From assembly GCA_040003205.1 (NCBI GenBank), contig JBDUDA010000073.1, positions 1 to 12,277 of the forward strand: a DNA stretch of 12,277 nucleotides, read 5' to 3'. Source of the DNA: JALYIM01 sp040003205. Its GTDB lineage: Bacteria; Acidobacteriota; Terriglobia; Terriglobales; Acidobacteriaceae. This document shows, in pieces, positions 1-7,693 of this stretch. Each line of letters opens with the position of its first letter. Within the stretch, counting starts at the first letter, position 1. A model generated the notes under the pieces. It worked only from the letters and a program-made list of their open reading frames with translations. It did not search any database and was not told where the DNA came from. Made by a program: the position numbers and the translations under genes.

Positions 1-2
1 TG

Positions 3-334
3 ACGCGACTTGAATCCAATCAAGTAAAGCTTGATCGCAAGCGCCATAGCATTCGTGAGGCCATTGATCGGGCCATGGAGATGGCGGGGAAAAGCCTAAG
101 CGAACATCCGGTAAAAATCGATGTGGCGGAAACCTGATCTTTGCCAAATTTTACCGGGGAAAGAATAATCGCTACTCCGTGCAAGGCACCGGCATGGGAC
201 TGGCCATCGCTAAGGCAGTAGTGGAAGCGCACGGAGGTGCGATAAGCGTCACCAGCCAATTGGAACGCGGATCCGTGTTTTCGTTCACGCTCCCGATTAG
301 CACGGGGACGAGCGTCGAACAAGATAACATTTAG
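3..334 (+). pseudogene. Sensor histidine kinase, C-terminal remnant with internal deletion and frameshift
   Basis: Two pieces of one histidine kinase lie in different frames. Positions 3-137 (ending in TGA) read as the segment between the dimerisation helix and the ATPase domain, with a stretch like RLESNQVKLDRKRHSIREAI and ending HPVKIDVAET. From about 138 the next frame reads IFAKFYRGKNN, then GTGMGLAIAKAVVEAHGG (F and G2 boxes) and a normal C-terminus, stopping at 332-334. An intact kinase has roughly 60 residues between these pieces, carrying the N box and the G1 box (DxGxG). They are absent here, and the reading frame changes at the junction. ATP binding should be lost, so the gene is called broken. 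The 5' part lies outside the window. A sequencing or assembly error would more likely give only a frameshift, not this loss, but misassembly cannot be excluded. The gene converges on the minus-strand TPR gene. Confidence 0.75.
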
Positions 335-438
335 AAAAATACCCGACGTAGTCCACAGAATACTAATTTGTTGAAAGCCGAAGGGCCGCGGATCTCGCAG
401 GCGACGTTTTCAGCAAGGCCGGAGAAACGCGGGCCCAG

Positions 439-693
439 TCAGCGAGCAGTCGGAGTGGAGCCGCGCCGAATCGCGTCCAATCGCTGTTGAGCATCAGCCA
501 TACCCGGATTCAACTGCAACGCTTCTTGATAATACTGAGCAGCTTCTTCCGGCCTATTTTTGCTTTCTAGTATTTTGCCCATCCAAAAGGCAACTGGCGC
601 AGACGGACCCATTTGGCTTGCTGACGACAAGTCGGACAGAGCGGCGTCCAAATCACCTGGCGGTATCGGGCGCAGTTCCTCGTCCCATTTCAT
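439..693 (-). CDS. Small TPR-repeat protein
   Basis: This 84-residue protein has one clear tetratricopeptide repeat at about residues 33-66: a WMGKILESKNRPEEAAQYYQ helix pair followed by EALQLNPG and a partial following helix. TPR units are protein-interaction helices, and no catalytic domain is visible. There is no signal peptide. ATG at 693 is the first start in frame. The open frame continues a little further upstream into the end of the SulP gene, without a better start and without a strong ribosome binding site. The gene starts 17 bp after the SulP stop codon, so co-transcription is plausible. One and a half repeats is short for a TPR protein, so it could be the surviving tail of a larger gene. 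No specific role can be assigned. Confidence 0.6.
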   Translation of the reverse strand: MKWDEELRPIPPGDLDAALSDLSSASQMGPSAPVAFWMGKILESKNRPEEAAQYYQEALQLNPGMADAQQRLDAIRRGSTPTAR

Positions 694-710
694 GATGACA
701 TCGGGGATTG

Positions 711-2447
711 CTACGAACGAGAGCCGCTGGGCAGAGTCGGCTCACTATTCGCGTGGGCAAAGGGAGACTCAATCTGTTCGAACACAGCCTCCGCCCTTTG
801 CAGCGCCACCTGAACATTGGAGCAAATGTTTTCCCGGCCCACGACTCGTTCAAGTTCGCCACCACGCATCGCCTGCGCGGGTTGTTCACGCGCACCGCAC
901 AATAGAAGGGTTCGTTTTGTGGCGTGCAATTGCCGGGCAATTTCCTCCAGCGCAAACAAGCCGGTGGCGTCTATTGCGGTCATATTGCGCAACCGCAGGA
1001 TGACGACCGGCGGCAACTGCTGCATCTTTTCGGTGATCGCGCTGATTTTGTCGGTGGCCCCGAACAGAAATGGCCCATGAATGCGGAAGATGGTAGCGTA
1101 GTAGGGAATCTCTTTGTCTTGCAAAATGTGCAGTCGCCCGTCTTCGACGTAGTCTCCAGTCACTTGCGATACCGTGGTAGTTTCCGCCACGCGGGCGATG
1201 AAGAGTAAGGCGGCGAGAATCATGCCAGCCTCGACTGCTACCGTAAGATCGGCGAAGACAGTCAGTGCTAACGTGACCAGCCAGACGCTGATATCCGTCT
1301 TCGTTAAGCGCAGAAGCAGAGGAATCTCGCGCCACTCCCCCATGTTGTAAGCGACCACCAATAGAATTCCGGCAAGCGCCGGCATGGGAATGTATCCTGC
1401 CATGGGCGCGGCAAACAGCAACACCAGCAATAACGTGAGCGCGTGAATCATGCCTGCGACCGGAGTCTGGGCTCCGGCGCGGATATTGGTTGCGGTGCGA
1501 GCGATCGCGCCAGTAGCTGGCAAGCCTCCGAACATGGGCGAGACGATGTTGGCTATGCCCTGACCGATGAGTTCGACGTTAGGATTGTGATGGTCCTGAC
1601 TCATGCGGTCAGAGACTACAGCGGACATCAGTGACTCGATCGCTCCGAGCATGGCGACGGTGAACGCCGGCCCAAGCAATCCGTGGACCATGTGCGCGTG
1701 CCAATGAGGCACGGCGAAATGCGGGAGGCCGCTTGGTATCCTACCGAAGCGCGTGCCCACAGTCTCAACCGGCAATTTGAGCAGGTAGGCGGCGGCCGTT
1801 GCACCCAGCATCGCGACAATCGGCCCGGGAATTTTGCTGGAGAGGGTACGGCATACCATCATCACGGCTACCGTGCCTAAGGCGAGCAGTGCGCTTGTCC
1901 ACGACAATGTAGGAGAGGCGCCGGCCAGTGCCCTCATCCGCAGCCAGAATTCGCTAGGAACCTGTGCCAGGTGCAAACCGAAGAAGTCTTTGATTTGAGT
2001 ACTGGCGATCAGTACGGCAATTCCATTGGTAAATCCCACTACTACCGGGCGGGGAATGAATTTCACCGCTGTCCCCATGCCGGTAGCGCCCAGAATCACA
2101 AGAGTAATGCCAGCCATCACGGTACACATGAATAGTCCATCGATACCGTGCACCGCGACGATTCCGGAAACTACCACAACAAACGCACCGGTCGGGCCAC
2201 CTATCTGAGTCTTCGATCCGCCCAGGGCTGAGATTAGAAATCCGGTGACAATCGCGCAGTAGATGCCAGCCTGCGGGGTGAGACCGGACGCGATCGCAAA
2301 TGCCATTGCCAGCGGCAGCGCCACCAGTCCGACAGTCACCCCGGCAATGACGTCGCGTAGAAATTTGTCGAGCGTGTATCCGCGCAGACACAATACTGAC
2401 TTGGGAATCCAGCGGTCCTCCCATGTCAACGAAAAGATGCGCGCCAT
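711..2447 (-). CDS. SulP/SLC26-family anion permease with C-terminal STAS domain
   Basis: This 578-residue membrane carrier is of typical length for the SulP family. The N-terminal part has the family hallmarks: DVIAGVTVGLVALPLAMAFAIASG near residue 35, the GGSKTQIGGPTGAF segment, PRPVVVGFTNGIAVLI, and GGLPATGAIARTATNIRAGA before the last membrane helices. About ten to twelve hydrophobic segments run to roughly residue 425. A cytoplasmic STAS domain follows (about 440-560), with the usual IDATGLFALEEIARQL helix. Family members move sulfate, bicarbonate or other anions, usually by H+ or Na+ symport or by exchange. The sequence alone does not fix the substrate. It lies 146 bp downstream of the chromate transporter, and both act on oxyanions, but the gap makes a shared transcript uncertain. 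The ATG at 2447 has only a weak upstream ribosome binding site. Confidence 0.9.
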   Translation of the reverse strand: MARIFSLTWEDRWIPKSVLCLRGYTLDKFLRDVIAGVTVGLVALPLAMAFAIASGLTPQAGIYCAIVTGFLISALGGSKTQIGGPTGAFVVVVSGIVAVHGIDGLFMCTVMAGITLVILGATGMGTAVKFIPRPVVVGFTNGIAVLIASTQIKDFFGLHLAQVPSEFWLRMRALAGASPTLSWTSALLALGTVAVMMVCRTLSSKIPGPIVAMLGATAAAYLLKLPVETVGTRFGRIPSGLPHFAVPHWHAHMVHGLLGPAFTVAMLGAIESLMSAVVSDRMSQDHHNPNVELIGQGIANIVSPMFGGLPATGAIARTATNIRAGAQTPVAGMIHALTLLLVLLFAAPMAGYIPMPALAGILLVVAYNMGEWREIPLLLRLTKTDISVWLVTLALTVFADLTVAVEAGMILAALLFIARVAETTTVSQVTGDYVEDGRLHILQDKEIPYYATIFRIHGPFLFGATDKISAITEKMQQLPPVVILRLRNMTAIDATGLFALEEIARQLHATKRTLLLCGAREQPAQAMRGGELERVVGRENICSNVQVALQRAEAVFEQIESPFAHANSEPTLPSGSRS

Positions 2448-2593
2448 AGTCAGCCATTATGACAGGCGTATTCGTGCCGCTTAAGTCACTACTGCGACAC
2501 CGAAGCCGAACGTATTTCAAGATGGGTGCTGGATCAGAGAGGGTAAAGCGCTACCTTTTCTTTGCAGATCAAGGGCCCGAAACTGTACTTCGA

Positions 2594-3754
2594 CTAAAAG
2601 GAGCGAATCGCCATTCCCGCCACTGCGGCGCACGCGATAAGCGCTGGTTCGGGAACTTTCCAGCGAAAGAGAATCAGCACGCTTGCGAGGGCGATCAGCA
2701 ATGTTGGAATGTCATAGATCGAACGCCGTGCCAGCACAACTACCGAACCTGCGATTGCTCCTGTGGCAGCAGCCGTGACGCCACGTACGAAGGCGTTCAA
2801 CTGCTGATTTTTTGCCCAGCGTTTGTACGACGGTGCCAGCACGATTACGACGAGATAGACCGGAAGAAAAATTCCAAGGGCGGCGGCGACGGATCCGGCG
2901 GTACCTGCCACCAGGTATCCGATGAAGGCGACCGTGATAACGACGGGGCCAGGAGTGATCATGGCCACGGCGACAGCGTCCACGAACTGATGTTCGGTTA
3001 GCCAGTGATGTCCCAGTACTACTCCTCCGTATAGAAACGGTACGACGGCGAGTCCACTTCCAAAGACGAAAAGTCCGGCCTTGGCAAAGTATAAGAAGAT
3101 GTCCGCGAGCGGGCGAAACGCGGGCAGTGTCCCTGCGAGTACTACCAGCTTCGCCGACGTTACCTGTGAACGCTTGCCCGGAGACTCCACGAGCATGGCA
3201 ACGATCCCGGCCAACAGGAACAGCCAGATAATTTCCTTCGAAGTGACCGCCGTCGAAATTGCCAGGATTGCGAATATCGCCCATAGCAACTTATTTTTTC
3301 CCAGCGTCAGCTTGGTGAGCTTGAATGCGGAACGGGTGATGATTCCGATTACGGCGGCGCCCACGCCATAAAAAATGCCCTGCATCCAGACGAGTCCGCC
3401 GAAGCGCACATAGGCTACGGAGAGAGCGAGCACCATGAGAAAAGACGGCAGCACAAAGGCCACGCCCACAGCGGTCGCTCCTGGAATCCCTGCCCTGACG
3501 TAACCAAGATAGATTGCAAGTTGAGCGGCAAGAGGGCCGGGCGCAAGCTGCGCGAGGGCGAGTCCTTCGACGAAATCCTGCTTACTGATCCACTCGCGAT
3601 CATCCACTAGATCTTGCTGCATGTGGCCGGCAAGAGCGATGGGTCCGCCAAAGCCCACTGTCCCAAGCCAGAGAAAGTAGCCCACGAATTTAAAAAAGGG
3701 AACAGTGAGCTCGGGCAAACGCAGCGGAGGGCCGGGCTGTTCGTTTTCAGCCAT
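2594..3754 (-). CDS. chrA: Chromate transporter, two-domain (long-chain) CHR family
   Basis: This 386-residue inner-membrane protein is the size of full-length, two-domain ChrA proteins. The first CHR domain carries the signature FGGPIALAGHM, then WISKQDFVEGLALAQLAPGP with A/QLAIYLGY and G-rich helix residues. The second, inverted-topology half repeats the pattern as FGSGLAVVPFL, followed by HQFVDAVAVAMITPGPVVI. ChrA proteins expel chromate, lowering cytoplasmic Cr(VI), and some homologues transport other oxyanions. No chrB or chrF regulator is present beside it. The ATG at 3754 is 28 bp after the stop codon of the glycine-zipper gene, consistent with read-through from that gene. The purine stretch GGGGAG lies about 14 bases upstream, a poor spacing for a ribosome binding site. 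Confidence 0.9.
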   Translation of the reverse strand: MAENEQPGPPLRLPELTVPFFKFVGYFLWLGTVGFGGPIALAGHMQQDLVDDREWISKQDFVEGLALAQLAPGPLAAQLAIYLGYVRAGIPGATAVGVAFVLPSFLMVLALSVAYVRFGGLVWMQGIFYGVGAAVIGIITRSAFKLTKLTLGKNKLLWAIFAILAISTAVTSKEIIWLFLLAGIVAMLVESPGKRSQVTSAKLVVLAGTLPAFRPLADIFLYFAKAGLFVFGSGLAVVPFLYGGVVLGHHWLTEHQFVDAVAVAMITPGPVVITVAFIGYLVAGTAGSVAAALGIFLPVYLVVIVLAPSYKRWAKNQQLNAFVRGVTAAATGAIAGSVVVLARRSIYDIPTLLIALASVLILFRWKVPEPALIACAAVAGMAIRSF

Positions 3755-3782
3755 GTCGAAGCGCCCGGCTCCCCGTGCCGAT

Positions 3783-4403
3783 TTACTGCGGAGGCGGCAG
3801 ACGACGCCGCGTAGAAGTTCTCACACCGCCCGACAGCCGAACGTCTTGCGCAAGCTTGAAAGAAAGCTGCGTCTCTGCGGGGATATCGAGGGTCGAACCA
3901 CGAGTGACGGTCTGAGCACCGGCCCCGGCCGCGCCACCTGCGAGGGCTCCGATGGCTGCGCCCTTCCCGCCGCCTGCGATGGCTCCGATGATGGTGCCCG
4001 CAAGCGCGCCGCCGCCGACGTATTTCCCAGTTCGCTTGTTTTTGCCCACACCTTCTTTGCCACCGCTGCGTGAGACGGATCCCGCGCTGATCAGATATCG
4101 GCGGCCGCCCACAGTCAGGGAACGCAGATCGAGTGTGACATCTTTTGAATCCGGAACTCTGCTCACCGACAATTGTGCGCGTGAGCCGCTGGGCACGGCA
4201 ACTTCGCCGTTACTGCCCGTGATGTCCTGGCTGACGGTCGCAGGAACCATGCGGCCAGCGCTCTGTGAAGTCGCTGAAATGGCCTGGTCGGTGCGGAGTT
4301 TGATCTCGCTGCCAGCCGGCAATACTGCTACGGTCTGGGCAACACCGGCCGACAACAACGCGAATACGAGGGAAAATATTGAGGCAAGATTTCTGGTTTT
4401 CAT
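3783..4403 (-). CDS. Secreted glycine-zipper envelope protein
   Basis: The protein is 206 residues from the chosen start at 4403. An ATG 14 codons further upstream (4445) is open, but only the inner ATG has a strong ribosome binding site and begins directly with a signal peptide (MKTRNLASIFSLVFALLSAGVAQ). The mature part opens with LPAGSEIKLRTDQAIS, a beta-rich segment, and a second similar motif (IPAETQLSFKLAQDVRL) returns near residues 174-190. Between them lies a glycine-zipper stretch (about 129-163, GGGALAGTIIGAIAGG and AAIGALAGGAAGAGA), a pattern of membrane-associating helices in outer-membrane and lipoprotein-like proteins. This suggests a periplasmic or envelope location. The function is unknown. 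It follows pqqE by 58 bp and precedes chrA by 28 bp, with no obvious terminator in either gap. Confidence 0.75.
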   Translation of the reverse strand: MKTRNLASIFSLVFALLSAGVAQTVAVLPAGSEIKLRTDQAISATSQSAGRMVPATVSQDITGSNGEVAVPSGSRAQLSVSRVPDSKDVTLDLRSLTVGGRRYLISAGSVSRSGGKEGVGKNKRTGKYVGGGALAGTIIGAIAGGGKGAAIGALAGGAAGAGAQTVTRGSTLDIPAETQLSFKLAQDVRLSGGVRTSTRRRLPPPQ

Positions 4404-4409
4404 TCCAAG

Positions 4410-4414
4410 CTCCT
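4410..4414 (-). promoter_or_regulatory. Ribosome binding site of the glycine-zipper gene (decides the start)
   Basis: On the minus strand AGGAG sits 6 bases before the ATG at 4403. This selects the inner start over the longer ATG at 4445 and leaves the signal peptide at the extreme N-terminus. Confidence 0.7.
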
Positions 4415-4461
4415 GATCTCTAATCTGGCGAGCAAAGCTTACCACGAAAGCAAAAGAAATT

Positions 4462-5640
4462 TTACAGGATGGGAAGCGAAGATTCTTCAGGATTCGTGCG
4501 GTAAATCCACGCTCTGCCAGGTTCTATTGGGAGACGAGTATCTGGTAGAGGCAGAGCATTTTCCGGACTGCCCGCAGACGAAGTTGAGTTAGTCCGCAGC
4601 AATTGCTCTTCGATCAAAGAGTGTTTCGGAGATAGCGTGCAAGCAGGATCAGTAGCGCTGGCGTCGCCCGCGAGTAGAAGCGCCTGACAGCGGCAGCCTC
4701 CAAAGTCAGTGTGGCGGCGGTCGCAACTGCGGCAAGGCTCCTGCATCCATTGTTCTCCGCGGTAGCGCTGAAAGGCTTCTGACTGTTGCCATATCCATTG
4801 CAGGGAACGCTCGCGCACATTATCGAATTTCATGCCGGGGATGACGCCCGCAGCGTGACATGGCAATACATCACCTTTGGGATCAATCAGCAGAAGGCGT
4901 CGGCCCCATCCGCCCATGCAAGGCTTGGGATACCGCGCATAGTAATCGGGCGCAACATAATCAATTCGAATTTGCCCGCGCAATCTTTCTTGCGCCGAGC
5001 TGATGGTGAGTTGCGCTTGCTCGAGCTGGTGGCGTGTCGGCAGCAACGCATCGCGATTTCGCAAGGCCCATCCGTAATACTGCACGTTGGCGATTTCCAG
5101 ACGGTCAGGATGAAGCTCTTCGGCGAGCGCAAGGATTTCCGGTAGCCTGTCCATGTTCTGGCGATGCACTACCATGTTCATGGTGAACGCCAGCTTGGAT
5201 TTCGCCTGTAACTGACGAATTATGCGGGCGAGCTTGACTTTGTATTCGTGGCTGCGAGTTCCTGAAATCTCGCTGGCTCCCGCAGATTGCGAATCCTGAA
5301 AACTTAACTGGATATGCTCAAGACCGGCCTCAACCAAGGCGTCCAGCCGTTTTTCGGATAGACCAATCCCCGAGGTTATTAGATTTGTGTAAAGCCCGGT
5401 GCCGTGCGCGCTGGCAATCAACTCTTGCAGATCGGGCCGCGCGAGCGGTTCGCCTCCCGTGAGATGAACGTGCAAAACTCCCAGGCCTGCGGCTTCTTTA
5501 AAAACTCGGACCCAATCCTCAGTCGAGATTTCCGAAGACGCCTTCTGCATCTCGATAGGATTTGAACAATAGACACAGTGCAGCGGGCAGCGATGCGTCA
5601 GTTCGGCGATTAACGCAAGTGGCGCCGGCGCCGATTGCAC
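4462..5640 (-). CDS. pqqE: PqqE, PQQ radical-SAM peptide cyclase
   Basis: This 392-residue radical-SAM/SPASM enzyme forms the carbon-carbon bond between the conserved Glu and Tyr of the PqqA peptide, with PqqD bound to the substrate. The SAM [4Fe-4S] motif is CPLHCVYC (C18, C22, C25), followed by SNP as in PqqE. TGGEP is at 61-65 for SAM binding. The SPASM auxiliary-cluster cysteines appear as C241 (KPCMGGWG), C261 (VLPCH), C303 and C306 with an adjacent Asp (CRSCD), C316 and C318 (GGCRC), and C334. The start is GTG at 5640, the first start codon in frame after the stop at the pqqD end. No good ribosome binding site is seen. The start lies 59 bp after pqqD. It is the last gene of the pqq set. 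Confidence 0.95.
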   Translation of the reverse strand: MQSAPAPLALIAELTHRCPLHCVYCSNPIEMQKASSEISTEDWVRVFKEAAGLGVLHVHLTGGEPLARPDLQELIASAHGTGLYTNLITSGIGLSEKRLDALVEAGLEHIQLSFQDSQSAGASEISGTRSHEYKVKLARIIRQLQAKSKLAFTMNMVVHRQNMDRLPEILALAEELHPDRLEIANVQYYGWALRNRDALLPTRHQLEQAQLTISSAQERLRGQIRIDYVAPDYYARYPKPCMGGWGRRLLLIDPKGDVLPCHAAGVIPGMKFDNVRERSLQWIWQQSEAFQRYRGEQWMQEPCRSCDRRHTDFGGCRCQALLLAGDASATDPACTLSPKHSLIEEQLLRTNSTSSAGSPENALPLPDTRLPIEPGRAWIYRTNPEESSLPIL

Positions 5641-5699
5641 CGGTTCTAGCGGACTCGAAGGTGCGTTATCAAAGCTGATTTGATATTCCTGACTTAGTT

Positions 5700-5990
5700 T
5701 TAGTAGTCAACGACGCGCTGCTCGTGCAATTGCTGGAGAAAATTAATCACTTCATTTTGAATTCGCCGCGGGTCGGCCGCTCCGAATTCCGCTTGCAGTT
5801 CCTGTGTAATTTGCATGACGGTAGCTTCTCCGTCGCAGAGTTCGAGGATCGCGCGCCCGGTTCCTTCCACCTTAATTGCACCTTCCGGAAACAGCAGGGT
5901 GCGTTCGGCGGCGTCGGGATTAGCCGTCGCTTCCGCCCAGCGGCATCCAGCAGCGAGATGAGGTTTGCAGTTCGGTTCAGGGGCAAACAA
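5700..5990 (-). CDS. pqqD: PqqD, PqqA-binding peptide chaperone
   Basis: This 96-residue protein has the normal PqqD length. PqqD is a winged-helix-like RiPP recognition element that binds the PqqA peptide and delivers it to PqqE. Visible family features are TLLFPEGAIKVEGTGRAILELCDGEATVMQI near residues 31-62 (the strand/turn and helix centred on ILxLCDG) and the closing EVINFLQQLHEQRVVDY. I assign a TTG start at 5990. It lies 4 bases after the pqqC stop codon, and on the minus strand AAGGA from the pqqC end sits about 8 bases upstream. The residue count fits family length, which supports this start. PqqD is a stand-alone gene here, not fused to pqqC or pqqE as in some lineages. Confidence 0.93.
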   Translation of the reverse strand: MFAPEPNCKPHLAAGCRWAEATANPDAAERTLLFPEGAIKVEGTGRAILELCDGEATVMQITQELQAEFGAADPRRIQNEVINFLQQLHEQRVVDY

Positions 5991-5994
5991 TGCG

Positions 5995-6756
5995 TTATTC
6001 CTTTTCGGGGATGAAAGCTCCGGGCGGTGGCCAGCCCGGATTTACATACGAATAATAGATCGCGTCCAGTTGCGCCCACAGAATCGCGCACTTCTCGCGC
6101 AAGGCTCGCATGGCCAATTCCTGATCAGCGGGGGTGAGTGCGTGTTTTGCAACCCAGTCAAAAGCGAATCTGGCATCTTCGGGGGCCTGCTCGAGCCGCG
6201 CCTCAAAGTACGCAAGACCGTTATTCATCCAGGGATAATGTTCCCGCAGTGCATCAATCCTGAGGGCAATCAGGTCTCGTGAAAACATTTCGGTGAGAGA
6301 CGAAGCCACTGCTTCGAGAAAACTGCGGTCGCGCACGAGGCTTAGGTAGGCGTCCACGGCGTAACGCACGCCCGGCAAAACTTCTGCGTGGTTTTCGACC
6401 CGGTCGCGTTTGAACCCGGTGGCTTCGGCCAAAGCGATCCAGCGCTCAATGCCCCCGGTGGACGACGCGTCTCCGTCATGATCAATGATGCGTTTGCGCC
6501 ATGCGATCCGAAAATTGCGATCGTCACTGCGCGAAAGAATGATGGCATCTTTAATGGGGATCGCGCGCTGGTAGTAATAACGATTCAGCGCCCAGGCCTG
6601 AAGCTGGCCACGATTTAGCTTGCCTTCGTGCATGAGCAGATGAAAAGGATGGCGATGGTGGTAGAAGTCGCGTCCAATTTCCTGCAAACGCGTGTGCAGT
6701 TCATCGACTGTGAGAAGCCGATCGCTTTCCTGGGAAGCTACAGATTGAATTGCCAT
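5995..6756 (-). CDS. pqqC: PqqC, pyrroloquinoline-quinone synthase
   Basis: This 253-residue cofactor-free oxidase catalyses the final ring closure and oxidation of AHQQ to PQQ using O2 (EC 1.3.3.11). It is all-helical and related to the TenA/CADD fold. Aligned by eye to Klebsiella PqqC (numbering from memory), most active-site residues are present: Y32/H33 (Y23/H24), R59, Y62 and Q63 in LNRYYYQ (R50, Y53, Q54), K69 (K60), R89 and H93 in RIIDHDG (R80, H84), E156 (E147), R166 (R157), and Y183/R187 in LAYFEAR (Y175, R179). The exception is the O2-pocket histidine (H154 of IHQxR), which is I163 here. The ATG at 6756 lies inside the pqqB end, a 19-bp overlap that suggests translational coupling. 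Confidence 0.95.
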   Translation of the reverse strand: MAIQSVASQESDRLLTVDELHTRLQEIGRDFYHHRHPFHLLMHEGKLNRGQLQAWALNRYYYQRAIPIKDAIILSRSDDRNFRIAWRKRIIDHDGDASSTGGIERWIALAEATGFKRDRVENHAEVLPGVRYAVDAYLSLVRDRSFLEAVASSLTEMFSRDLIALRIDALREHYPWMNNGLAYFEARLEQAPEDARFAFDWVAKHALTPADQELAMRALREKCAILWAQLDAIYYSYVNPGWPPPGAFIPEKE

Positions 6757-7685
6757 CCGTCTTCAGCGACCTCCCATCCGGCGTCTAGCGCTTCGCGATA
6801 CTGCGGCCCAGATTCATCCAACACTGGATTCGTATTATTCATGTGAACATAGATTTTGCGCTTGATGTCCAGATTATCGAAAGCGCGCAAACTACCGCCT
6901 GCGGGCGAGATCGGAACGTGACCGATCGACGCTGCGGTAGGTCCACCGTCGAGCACGCGCTGTAGTTCATCGTTCGTCCAGAAGGTTCCATCGAACAACA
7001 GTAGGTCTAGAGACAGCTTTGACAGTGTTTGGAGGAAATTATCATCCAGCCTCGGAACGCTGGGAAAGTATCCCAACCGCTTGCCCGAAGCCCCTTCGAT
7101 GGTCAGTCCCAGCAACGCCTCGTCAGTGGCGAGTTCGGAGGAACGTTTCGCCGACACATATTTTGGGTAACGCGATGTCGAATCGAGAGAAAGAGAAAAT
7201 GTTGAACAGCGAAGTCCTGAGGAAAGTCCGTTGCACGAATGCAACTGGAAGCTGCCTTCGGCGGCGATGTCCACCCAATCCACCTGCTCAGGCAAGCGAT
7301 TCAACATGGAAAAGATTGTATTGTCTTCGCGCAGGATGCGCCGAATGGATGGCGTCGCATAGACTCGAAATTGCTGGAATTCGCGCAAAGATAACAGGCC
7401 CAAAATTTGGTCCAAGTCTGCGCTGGTAAGAACGACGCCTGCGATGGGGGTTTGCCGCAACTCTTTTGAGGGATGAAGAACCGGCGACTGCTCGATTTGC
7501 TGGCGAAGATCAGGGGAGGCGTTCAGCAGAAACCAGGTCTTGCCATCTTCGGAAACCGCGACTTGAAGCTGGGTGCGCGACTTAGCCTTCAAGGTATGGT
7601 TCCGCAGCCCGAGGCAATTGCGGCAAGCGCAATTCCACTGGGGAAAACCGCCGCCAGCCGCAGAACCCAAAATTTTAACAAGCAT
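6738..7685 (-). CDS. pqqB: PqqB, metallo-beta-lactamase-fold PQQ biosynthesis protein
   Basis: This 315-residue protein has the usual PqqB length. It opens with the diagnostic LGSAAGGGFPQWNCACRNC, whose cysteines C19, C21 and C24 form a structural zinc site in the family. The metal-binding loop reads SADLDQILGLLSLRE (D90, D92, Q93). Typical family members, from memory, have a D-x-x-x-D-H-type sequence here, so the last ligand is Gln instead of His. The C-terminal family motifs GHVPISPAGG and HMNNTNPVLDESGPQYREALDAGWEVAEDG are intact. Published work implicates PqqB in hydroxylating the Tyr-derived ring of the excised Glu-Tyr intermediate. The ATG at 7685 is 8 bases after the pqqA stop codon with no strong ribosome binding site of its own, so translation probably follows on from pqqA. 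Confidence 0.94.
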   Translation of the reverse strand: MLVKILGSAAGGGFPQWNCACRNCLGLRNHTLKAKSRTQLQVAVSEDGKTWFLLNASPDLRQQIEQSPVLHPSKELRQTPIAGVVLTSADLDQILGLLSLREFQQFRVYATPSIRRILREDNTIFSMLNRLPEQVDWVDIAAEGSFQLHSCNGLSSGLRCSTFSLSLDSTSRYPKYVSAKRSSELATDEALLGLTIEGASGKRLGYFPSVPRLDDNFLQTLSKLSLDLLLFDGTFWTNDELQRVLDGGPTAASIGHVPISPAGGSLRAFDNLDIKRKIYVHMNNTNPVLDESGPQYREALDAGWEVAEDGWQFNL

Positions 7686-7693
7686 GCAACAGA

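Noticed and set aside
335..438. GC-rich imperfect inverted segments between the kinase remnant and the TPR gene as a bidirectional terminator
   Set aside because: The pairing needs a bulge and a very long loop, and no T-run is present.
1954..2520. 188-residue open frame on the minus strand
   Set aside because: It is an alternative frame of the SulP gene with no domain and a Ser/Arg-rich shadow composition.
4404..4445. Longer start for the glycine-zipper protein
   Set aside because: A strong ribosome binding site and a clean signal peptide mark the inner ATG. The extension would bury the signal peptide.
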